From NCBI GenBank assembly GCA_021827245.1, contig JAKAWN010000460.1, positions 1 through 5,318 on the forward strand: 5,318 bases of DNA, written 5' to 3'. This DNA is from Acidobacteriota bacterium. GTDB taxonomy: Bacteria; Acidobacteriota; Terriglobia; UBA7540. The notes beneath the pieces were generated by a model, which did not search any database, was not told the DNA's origin, and saw only the letters and a list, made by a program, of their open reading frames with translations. Each line of letters opens with the position of its first letter. Within the stretch, counting starts at the first letter, position 1. The translations under genes were made by a program, and so were the position numbers. Positions 1 through 5,318 of the stretch are shown in pieces.

Positions 1-28
1 GTTCACCGTTTCGAAAACAAATGATGGG

Positions 29-50
29 CTTGACATTCGCAGCCGTCAAG
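29..50. promoter_or_regulatory. Operator-like inverted repeat over the -35 region
   Basis: CTTGAC at 29-34 and GTCAAG at 45-50 are perfect inverted copies separated by 10 bases. The left arm contains most of the -35 hexamer and the right arm lies in the promoter spacer, so a dimeric protein bound here would block RNA polymerase. A two-half-site operator for a substrate-responsive repressor would suit a polysaccharide-degrading gene. The repeat is seen directly; protein binding is inferred and no regulator gene is in the window. Confidence 0.35.
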
Positions 51-58
51 TATATGAG
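30..58 (+). promoter_or_regulatory. Sigma-70-type promoter candidate for the GH127-like gene
   Basis: A perfect -35 hexamer TTGACA lies at 30-35, followed after 17 bases by TATGAG at 53-58, which matches the -10 consensus at four of six positions. Transcription would start near 65, giving a leader of about 33 bases before the ATG at 98. The surrounding 60 bases are AT-rich compared with the coding regions. A second -10-like hexamer, TCTAAT at 65-70, has no usable -35 at the right distance. The match is read by eye; the start site is inferred. Confidence 0.5.
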
Positions 59-85
59 TCTATTTCTAATACGATTAAATAACTT

Positions 86-89
86 GGAG
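86..89 (+). promoter_or_regulatory. Ribosome binding site of the GH127-like gene
   Basis: GGAG stands eight bases before the ATG at 98, in an otherwise A/T-rich leader. It fixes the start of the gene, which also gives an N-terminus beginning with a twin-arginine signal. Confidence 0.8.
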
Positions 90-97
90 TCATAAAA

Positions 98-2548
98 ATG
101 GCGATTTCCAGGCGTACTTTTTTGGAACTGGCAGTAACAACGGGAGCAGGGCTTACAGTCTCCTGTTCCACGAATAGGGAAGGAACTTCTTCCGCGAGCG
201 CTGAGCAGGAAGTCGTACCTGCTCCGAAGGGCGAATGGATGGCGGCCACGCCGGCAAGCGAGTACCGCGCCTACCGTTCGAAGCCCGCCAAGAAGGCGAA
301 CTCGCCAACATGGGTTCAGATCGACCTGGGCGAGAGCCAGCCGATTGATGGCGTCAAGGTTTATCCGGCCAATGACAGGATGTACCCCGGACGGGACGAA
401 TATTATGCGGGTGAAGGCTTCCCCGTGAGATTCAAGATCGAAGTATCCGATCATCCGGACTTTCATAGCGCCACAGCAATCGTGGATCATAGCGCTGCCG
501 ACTTTCCCAACCCCCAGGGAGCGGTTCAGCAGTACCGCCCGAAAGAAGGGGTGCAAGGCCGTTATTTGCGTTTTACGGCGACGCGGCTGATGAAGGTTGT
601 GGGTGGTACGGGACTCGCCATTCCGCCGGCAGGATATTATCTGGCGCTGGCGAAAATAGCTGTTTATTCGGAAGCGAAAGAGATTGCCGCCAACCGCCCG
701 GTCACCGTCGACTCCGCGTACGGAAACTATGACGACGTGGCGCAGGTGACCCGGCCCGAGCGCGCGGGGGGAGAAGTCGTATTCATGAACAATCCCGCCA
801 ACGTCACTCAGGCCAACACCTGGAAGCCCCCGGCATACAAGGCCAGGAAACCGCTCAGCGGCGTCAGTCTGAATGGCGGACTCTTCCAGACCGCCATGGA
901 AAACAATATCAGCTATCTCTTGAATTCCTACACGGTTGACGAATTGTTGCGCCAGTTCCGCGAGCGGGCGGGCATCCCCAATCCGCCCGGCCTTCCGCCG
1001 CCAAAAACCAAATTCTGGGAGGAAGACCTTGCGGGCTCAAACGCCGGCCGGTTCCTGATGGGCGCGGGAAACACGGTGCGATGGATCGATCACCCGGAGC
1101 TTCGCCGGCGCCTCAACGCCGTCGTGGACGGCATCGCCAAGTGCAGTGGGCCCGGCGGTTACATCATGGCCTATCCAAAGGACACGATTTTTTATTCGGA
1201 GCGTGGCGCTTACACGCGGGCCTGGCTGACGCATGGGCTGATCGAGGCAGGCCATGCGGGAAACCAGAAGGCTTTCGAATTGCTGCGGGGATATTATGAC
1301 TGGTTCAACCAGTGTTCCTACCTGCCCTACATGATGCGCTTTGCCGTCCAGGGCGGGCAGGGCATGATCGCCAACACGCGCCTCTACTTTACTCCCGTCG
1401 GCAAGCCTGCCGACATTCAGGTGATCCAGCAATATTTCCAAGAGAACTACTGGCTGGATCAACTGGCTGCGCGCGAAGACCGCGCTCTCTGGCAATATCC
1501 TTACGACCGCCCGCATTGCTACCTGCTCACGAACGTCCTGGCTTATCTTGATCTTTATCGTGCCACGGGCGATCCGCGTTATATCAATGCGGTCAAAGGA
1601 AGCTGGGACCTGTTTCACAACAAATGGGAAAACATCGGGGGAACGACATCCATCATTGAGTTTGTCGTGTGCCCGCCGAAATCTTATCTGCTCCATGCGA
1701 AGCTTGAGGAGATGTGCGGAAATACCTTCTGGGCCTTCTTGAACCAGCGCCTGCACGAACTTGATCCCGATGAAGAAGCTTACGCGGCTGAAATCGAGAA
1801 ATCGATTTACAACGCCGGACTCGCTAGTTTGGCTGGGCCGAACGGTTTCCGTTATCACCAGGTCCTCGTGCACTACAAAGACAAACCCACCCAGATCAAC
1901 ACATGCTGCGAAGGCCAGGGCACGCGGCTGATTGGATCGCTGCCGGAACATATTTACTCGATTGCTGCAGACGGCATCTACGTGAACCTCTTTGAACCTT
2001 CAACACTGCGTTGGAAACAGAACGGGCAGGATTTGAGCCTGAAGATGGCCACGCGTTTTCCCTTCCGCCCTGACGTGCGCCTTGAATTCTCCGCGGCTGG
2101 CTCGGCCCGCTCAAGAATCCGCGTGCGCGTCCCCTCGTGGGCGGCGCGCGAAATGGCGGTTCAGGTGAACGGAAGGCTTGCCGCGACCGGACGCCCAGGC
2201 AGCTATGTTGTGCTTGACCGGACATGGGCAAAGGGCGACACGATTGCTTTCAAACTGCCAGCCGAACTGCGCGTCGTGCAATATACGGGCACAACTCAGA
2301 TCCCCGGGCACGACCGTTTTGCCATTCTCTACGGCCCCATATTGCTGGCTGCGGTGGGCGCACCGGAAGTCAGGCTGCTTGGCGTGGAGGCGAAACGTCC
2401 GGAAAACCTCATTGACCTGTTGCAACCGCAGCCGGATAAGCCGCTTCATTACACGGTCAAGAAGAATCCGGGCGTCGAGTACATGCCTTACTGGCAAGTC
2501 GATCAACAGCCGTTCAATTGTTTCCCGGCTGTCGCCCGGCGCGCCTGA
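98..2548 (+). CDS. Exported GH127-type (DUF1680) beta-L-arabinofuranosidase-like protein with discoidin-like domain
   Basis: This 816-residue protein probably hydrolyses beta-L-arabinofuranosides from plant glycans outside the cytoplasm. Residues 4-9 (SRRTFL) open a twin-arginine signal. VSC at 21-23 fits a loose lipobox, so a lipid anchor on Cys23 is possible, with Ser24 next rather than Asp. Residues about 47-195 resemble an F5/8 type C (discoidin) domain, with WVQIDLG at 72-78 and GRYLRFTATRL at 154-164. The GH127 part begins about residue 252 (PLSGVSLNGG). Family-type positions visible are His379 and His473, Glu521 as likely acid/base, the zinc ligands Glu538, Cys540, Cys603 and Cys604, and Cys603 as likely nucleophile, by comparison with Bifidobacterium HypBA1 (Glu322, Glu338, Cys340, Cys417, Cys418). 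The C-terminal beta-sandwich has RVRVPSWA near 675-682 and a YGPILLA strand near 745-751. The end looks complete. Substrate is inferred; related DUF1680 families such as GH146 are the main alternative. Confidence 0.88.
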   Translation: MAISRRTFLELAVTTGAGLTVSCSTNREGTSSASAEQEVVPAPKGEWMAATPASEYRAYRSKPAKKANSPTWVQIDLGESQPIDGVKVYPANDRMYPGRDEYYAGEGFPVRFKIEVSDHPDFHSATAIVDHSAADFPNPQGAVQQYRPKEGVQGRYLRFTATRLMKVVGGTGLAIPPAGYYLALAKIAVYSEAKEIAANRPVTVDSAYGNYDDVAQVTRPERAGGEVVFMNNPANVTQANTWKPPAYKARKPLSGVSLNGGLFQTAMENNISYLLNSYTVDELLRQFRERAGIPNPPGLPPPKTKFWEEDLAGSNAGRFLMGAGNTVRWIDHPELRRRLNAVVDGIAKCSGPGGYIMAYPKDTIFYSERGAYTRAWLTHGLIEAGHAGNQKAFELLRGYYDWFNQCSYLPYMMRFAVQGGQGMIANTRLYFTPVGKPADIQVIQQYFQENYWLDQLAAREDRALWQYPYDRPHCYLLTNVLAYLDLYRATGDPRYINAVKGSWDLFHNKWENIGGTTSIIEFVVCPPKSYLLHAKLEEMCGNTFWAFLNQRLHELDPDEEAYAAEIEKSIYNAGLASLAGPNGFRYHQVLVHYKDKPTQINTCCEGQGTRLIGSLPEHIYSIAADGIYVNLFEPSTLRWKQNGQDLSLKMATRFPFRPDVRLEFSAAGSARSRIRVRVPSWAAREMAVQVNGRLAATGRPGSYVVLDRTWAKGDTIAFKLPAELRVVQYTGTTQIPGHDRFAILYGPILLAAVGAPEVRLLGVEAKRPENLIDLLQPQPDKPLHYTVKKNPGVEYMPYWQVDQQPFNCFPAVARRA

Positions 2549-2626
2549 CGGGGCTTTTGATTCAAGGTTAGTGGGAGTTACCGGCCAGGAAGGCGGCACA
2601 CTGTCCGGCCTGCATCAGGAACGAAC

Positions 2627-2648
2627 CGACGCCGGGTTTGCCGCGTCG
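2627..2648. repeat. Perfect 6-base inverted repeat with 10-base spacer
   Basis: CGACGC at 2627-2632 is matched by its reverse complement GCGTCG at 2643-2648. One more pair, G2634 with C2641, is possible inside after a mismatch. It lies in the gap after the GH127-like gene and about 50 bases before the next start. No T-run follows, so it is not a standard intrinsic terminator. It could be an RNA 3'-end hairpin of the upstream message or an upstream operator; GC-rich chance pairing cannot be excluded. Confidence 0.3.
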
Positions 2649-2654
2649 AATTCG

Positions 2655-2674
2655 CTGCAAATGTATTTCCGCAG
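2655..2674. repeat. Imperfect dyad near the gene 2 promoter
   Basis: CTGCAAAT at 2655-2662 faces ATTT at 2665-2668 and GCAG at 2671-2674, with two extra C bases breaking the right arm. The centre GT is too short for an RNA loop, so a DNA operator is more likely than a hairpin if it is meaningful. It overlaps the place where the -35 of the next gene would fall. Confidence 0.22.
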
Positions 2675-2694
2675 GCCGAACTATGCGTTAGAAT
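2666..2694 (+). promoter_or_regulatory. Promoter candidate giving a leaderless message for gene 2
   Basis: TAGAAT at 2689-2694 matches the -10 consensus at five of six positions. With usual spacing, the start of transcription would fall at about 2701, which is the GTG start codon. The -35 at 17 bases upstream is TTTCCG, only three of six. No purine-rich ribosome site is seen in the 25 bases before the GTG. Together these suggest, but do not prove, a leaderless mRNA. Confidence 0.38.
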
Positions 2695-2700
2695 ACGGGC

Positions 2701-3666
2701 GTGAATCGCAGAACCTTCCTTGAGATTGCAGCAGCCATCGCCGCGATGGACGTGGACATGAGGGCAAAAACTACAGCCATACCGATCATCGATAGTCACA
2801 TTCACCTGTTCGATCCGAGGCGCCCGCAAGGCATCCCCTGGCCGCCCAAGGATGACAAAATTCTATACAAGCCTGCATTGCCTGCCCGCTATCTGAAGGT
2901 AACGAAGGGCGAGGGGGTTGTGGGCGCTATTGAAGTGGAAGCCAGCCCCTGGCTGGAGGACAACCAGTGGGTTCTGGACGTTGCCGAAAAGGCCCCAGTG
3001 ATTGTGGGAACCGTCGGTGACCTGGAACCCGACAAGCCCGACTTTCGCAAGGAACTTGAGCGATTCCACCGCAACCCGTTGTTCCGCGGCATTCGTTACG
3101 GCAACCTCTGGGGCAGGAGCTTAAGCCGGCAGCTTGGAAACACCGAGTTCGTCCACGGCCTCAAGGAGCTTGCGCAGGCCGGCCTCGAAATGGATACCGC
3201 GAATCCCGACCCCGAGCTGATCGCCACAGTGGTCCGGCTGACCGATAAGGTTCCCAATCTGCGGGTCGTGATCGACCACCTGCCGCAAATGGCGGAGCCA
3301 ACCGATCCGCAGGTGAAGAAGAATCTCGAGGCAAATCTGAATGAGCTCGGGAAGCGGCCGCAGGTTTATGTAAAGGTTTCGGAAGTGCTGCGGCGGGTCG
3401 ACGGGCGACTGCGGCTGGACCTTGATTTCTACAAGCCGACGCTCGACAAGTTGTGGGACATCTTCGGCGAAGACCGGCTGATTTACGGCAGCGATTGGCC
3501 GAACAGTGACCACATTGAGACTTACCCGCAGGAACTGACCCTCGTGCGCGAATATGTCCTTGGGAAAGGCAGGGCAGCAGCCGAAAAAGTCTTCTGGAAG
3601 AATTCCGTCGCCGCCTATCACTGGGTGAAACGCGACGCCAAACAACCGGATCCCAGCATGGCATGA
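2701..3666 (+). CDS. Amidohydrolase-2 family (COG3618, lactonase-like) hydrolase with twin-arginine start
   Basis: This 321-residue protein is a TIM-barrel metal-dependent hydrolase of the family that includes L-fuconolactonase. Visible positions are the metal motif HIH (His33, His35) in DSHIHLFDPRRPQG, EASPW at 80-84 after strand 2, FRGIRYG at 128-134, IDHLPQM at 191-197 with His193, YVKVSE at 223-228 with Lys225, and GSDWP at 263-267 with the likely catalytic Asp265. Its length is normal for the family plus a short leader. The GTG start is the earliest possible, since an in-frame TAG lies at 2689-2691. It gives NRRTFLEIA, close to the RRTFLELA of the upstream protein, so export by Tat is likely. 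The hydrophobic stretch is short and is followed by MDVDM, so cleavage is unclear. ATG codons at 2746 and 2758 are alternative starts but also lack ribosome sites. A sugar-lactone substrate is plausible from family and neighbour; it is not shown by the sequence. Confidence 0.85.
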   Translation: MNRRTFLEIAAAIAAMDVDMRAKTTAIPIIDSHIHLFDPRRPQGIPWPPKDDKILYKPALPARYLKVTKGEGVVGAIEVEASPWLEDNQWVLDVAEKAPVIVGTVGDLEPDKPDFRKELERFHRNPLFRGIRYGNLWGRSLSRQLGNTEFVHGLKELAQAGLEMDTANPDPELIATVVRLTDKVPNLRVVIDHLPQMAEPTDPQVKKNLEANLNELGKRPQVYVKVSEVLRRVDGRLRLDLDFYKPTLDKLWDIFGEDRLIYGSDWPNSDHIETYPQELTLVREYVLGKGRAAAEKVFWKNSVAAYHWVKRDAKQPDPSMA

Positions 3667-3745
3667 CCTGACGTAGCAGCAGGCTCAGCCCGGCATAGGG
3701 TCGATTCCTCCAAGGTCGGTCCCCACGCGCCGCCGATGATCCTTC

Positions 3746-3774
3746 TTCACTTGCCGCCGTTTGTGGCATATACT
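3746..3774 (+). promoter_or_regulatory. Sigma-70-type promoter candidate for the CocE-like gene
   Basis: TTCACT at 3746-3751 (four of six) is followed after 17 bases by TATACT at 3769-3774 (five of six). The start of transcription would be near 3781, leaving a leader of about 59 bases. This and the lack of coding overlap with the preceding gene suggest separate transcription. Confidence 0.42.
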
Positions 3775-3786
3775 TCCGCCTTTACC

Positions 3787-3805
3787 GATTGAGTTCGATC
3801 TCATC
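3787..3805 (+). other. Small hairpin in the leader of the CocE-like gene
   Basis: GATTGAG at 3787-3793 can pair with CTCATC at 3800-3805 if one T is bulged, with a six-base loop TTCGAT. It would lie just after the inferred transcription start and well before the ribosome site. It may stabilise the 5' end or be an operator; it is short enough to be chance. Confidence 0.2.
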
Positions 3806-3828
3806 AACCCTCACGAATCTGATTTTAT

Positions 3829-3833
3829 AGGAG
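3829..3833 (+). promoter_or_regulatory. Ribosome binding site of the CocE-like gene
   Basis: AGGAG lies six bases before the ATG at 3840. It selects this start, which gives a typical secretion signal immediately afterwards. Confidence 0.82.
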
Positions 3834-3839
3834 CGCAAC

Positions 3840-5318
3840 ATGAAGCGAACCTCTCGCTGGTCCCTGGCAATAGTCGCCCTGATGATGACCGCAGTTCTGC
3901 CGCTGTGCGCCGCCGAGCGCTATCACGTGATTGTCGAGCGCAACGTTCCCGCCACCATGCGGGATGGAGTGGTGCTGCACGCGGACGTTTACCGGCCTGA
4001 CGCGCCGGGAAAGTTTCCGGTGATTCTGGAGCGGACGCCTTACAACAAAGACGGCGAGTTTGAATTCGGATTGAAGGCGGCCCAGCACGGCTTCGTGGCC
4101 ATCATTCAGGACGTGCGCGGCCGCTACACCTCACAGGGCGTGTGGTATCCCTTCAAGTATGAGTCGCAGGACGGCTACGATACGGTGGAGTGGGCGGCGA
4201 AGCTGCCATACTCGGATGGCAAGATCGGCATGGTGGGCGGTTCATACGTTGGCGCCACGCAGATGCTTTGCGCCATCGCCCATCCGCCGCACCTGGTCGG
4301 TATTTTCCCGGTTGTGACCGCCTCGAATTATCACAACGGCTGGACCTACCAGGGCGGAGCATTCGAGCAGTGGTTCAATGAATCCTGGACGTCAGGCCTG
4401 GCGCAGGACACGCTCAACCGCAAGGTCGCCAGCGAGACTAATGCACTGAAAGGAATCTGGACGGTTCCCCTCGGAAGCTATCCGCTGTTCAATTTTGGCC
4501 CCGCCTCAGCCTGGCCGACGGACCTGGGTACGCTTGCGCCTTACTTCCTCGACTGGCTGAAGCATCCGTCGTTTGACGACTACTGGAAGCGATGGTCGAT
4601 TGAAGACCACTATCCGGACATCAAGGTTCCGGCGTACATCGTTGCCGCCTGGTATGACATTTTTCAGGGCGGCGCACTGCGCAACTACATGGGCATCAGG
4701 GCCCACGGAGGCAGCGAAGCCGCGCGCAACCAGACGCGTCTGCTGGTGGTGATCGGTGGCCACGCAGGCATGGGTGAAAAAGTCGGCGAAATCAATTTTG
4801 GGCCGACGGCGGTGGTCAATTTTGACGATCTCGAGTTTCGATGGTACGACTACCTGCTGAAGGGTATCGACAACGGAGTCGAAAACGAAAAACCAGTGAA
4901 GATTTTTGTGTTGGGCATCGACAAGTGGCGCGAGGAAAACGCCTGGCCGCTGGCGCGAGCAAAGAACACTGATTACTATCTCCATTCCGACGGCAAAGCA
5001 AACTCGTTGACGGGCGATGGCAGCCTTTCCACCGTGGCGCCGCAATCTGAACCTAATGACCACTACGTTTACGATCCGGAAAACCCCGTGCCCACGCTCG
5101 GAGGGCCGCTCTGCTGCGATGCGGCTCACCTGATGCCGGGGCCCGTGGACCAGCGCCCCGATGAAGCTCGTTCCGATGTGCTGGTCTATACCACTCCCCC
5201 CTTTAAGCAGGACCTTGAAGTCACGGGCCATGTGAAGCTGGTTCTTTATGCCAGATCCTCGGCAGTTGACACGGACTTCACAGGAAAGTTGGTGGACGTG
5301 TGGCCCAACGGCTTCGCG
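3840..5318 (+). CDS. Secreted CocE/NonD family (peptidase S15-like) serine hydrolase, 3' end missing
   Basis: The reading frame stays open for 493 codons to the window edge, so the C-terminus is missing. The family is usually near 600 residues or more. Residues 1-25 form a Sec signal (MKRTSR, then a hydrophobic core to about 22) with probable cleavage after LCAA at 25. The alpha/beta-hydrolase core follows: MRDGVVLHADVYRP (40-53), RTPYNKDG (65-72) with Tyr68 matching the cocaine esterase oxyanion Tyr44, DVRGRYTSQG (91-100), and nucleophile Ser135 in GGSYVG (133-138). Asp273 in WYDIF and His308 in IGGHAG complete the triad (CocE Ser117, Asp259, His287). From about residue 420 the beta jelly-roll (PepX_C) begins, with GPVDQRPDEARSDVLVY (434-450) and SSAVDTDFTGKLVDVWPNG (474-492). 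It should cleave an ester or amide in the periplasm or outside; the substrate cannot be told. Removal of acyl groups from plant glycans would suit the first gene but is only inference. Confidence 0.9.
   Translation, partial: MKRTSRWSLAIVALMMTAVLPLCAAERYHVIVERNVPATMRDGVVLHADVYRPDAPGKFPVILERTPYNKDGEFEFGLKAAQHGFVAIIQDVRGRYTSQGVWYPFKYESQDGYDTVEWAAKLPYSDGKIGMVGGSYVGATQMLCAIAHPPHLVGIFPVVTASNYHNGWTYQGGAFEQWFNESWTSGLAQDTLNRKVASETNALKGIWTVPLGSYPLFNFGPASAWPTDLGTLAPYFLDWLKHPSFDDYWKRWSIEDHYPDIKVPAYIVAAWYDIFQGGALRNYMGIRAHGGSEAARNQTRLLVVIGGHAGMGEKVGEINFGPTAVVNFDDLEFRWYDYLLKGIDNGVENEKPVKIFVLGIDKWREENAWPLARAKNTDYYLHSDGKANSLTGDGSLSTVAPQSEPNDHYVYDPENPVPTLGGPLCCDAAHLMPGPVDQRPDEARSDVLVYTTPPFKQDLEVTGHVKLVLYARSSAVDTDFTGKLVDVWPNGFA

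Noticed and set aside
8..18. Near-palindrome around TTTCGAAA at 9-16.
   Set aside because: An eight-base palindrome alone near the window edge is common by chance; without sequence to the left it cannot be judged.
1037..1951. Long open frame of 304 codons on the - strand, opposite the GH127-like gene.
   Set aside because: It lies wholly inside a strongly supported family gene, has no recognisable domain or ribosome site, and is explained by codon bias of the + strand gene.
2534..2558. GCCC...GGGC followed by TTTT right at the end of the GH127-like gene, resembling a terminator.
   Set aside because: The stem is only four pairs with a 13-base loop and four T bases, too weak to call; part of it is coding sequence.
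2178..2723. Open frame of 181 codons on the + strand spanning the end of gene 1, the gap and the start of gene 2.
   Set aside because: It is out of frame with both genes, has unnatural composition rich in Arg, Ser and Cys, and no recognisable domain.
3698..3723. Imperfect direct repeat GGTCGATTCC / GGTCGGTCCC in the gap after gene 2.
   Set aside because: Only eight of ten bases match, there are two copies only, and no link to a promoter or hairpin is visible.
4506..5231. Open frame of 241 codons on the - strand, opposite the CocE-like gene.
   Set aside because: The + strand shows catalytic triad and jelly-roll motifs throughout this range; the opposite frame has no family motif.
1..5318. 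tRNA, rRNA, CRISPR array, insertion sequence or attachment site.
   Set aside because: No cloverleaf, repeat-spacer series, terminal repeats or transposase motifs were seen; the three genes and short gaps account for the whole window.

Overview
The window carries three protein genes, all on the + strand and each separated from the next by 150-175 bases. In order they are an exported GH127-type (DUF1680) beta-L-arabinofuranosidase-like enzyme with an N-terminal discoidin-like domain (98-2548), an exported amidohydrolase-2 / COG3618 lactonase-like TIM-barrel hydrolase (2701-3666), and the first 493 codons of a secreted CocE/NonD (X-Pro dipeptidyl-peptidase S15-like) serine hydrolase that runs off the right edge (3840-5318). 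There is no RNA gene, mobile element or CRISPR array that I can support, and no gene-free stretch longer than 300 bases.

The organism looks like a Gram-negative, moderately GC-rich soil or plant-litter heterotroph. Two twin-arginine (RRTFLE) leaders on hydrolases, a polysaccharide-active enzyme with a carbohydrate-binding-like domain, and a secreted CocE/NonD hydrolase with a VxRDGVxLxxDxYRP opening are common in Acidobacteriota. Planctomycetota and Verrucomicrobiota are alternatives. This assignment is inference from protein style, not from a marker gene.

Control regions: bases 1-97 hold an AT-rich leader with a consensus -35 (TTGACA), a fair -10, a perfect 6-10-6 dyad (CTTGAC-N10-GTCAAG) lying over the -35 and spacer, and a clear GGAG ribosome site. 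Gap 2549-2700 has no ribosome site before the GTG start of gene 2. Instead a TAGAAT -10-like hexamer is placed so that transcription would begin on or next to the GTG, suggesting a leaderless message, and upstream of it are two dyads. Gap 3667-3839 has a TTCACT-17-TATACT promoter candidate, a small hairpin in the leader and an AGGAG ribosome site before the CocE-like gene. Each gene therefore seems to have its own promoter rather than forming one tight operon.

How they may work together (inference): the GH127-like enzyme would release L-arabinofuranose from plant polymers outside the cytoplasm, the CocE-like hydrolase could remove acyl or amide decorations, and the COG3618 protein could open a sugar lactone or similar small ester. 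The first role is well supported by family motifs; the other two substrates cannot be read from sequence. I did not find a clear new system. The most notable points are the operator-like dyad, the possible leaderless GTG gene, and the unusual domain layout and zinc-site wording of the GH127-like protein.
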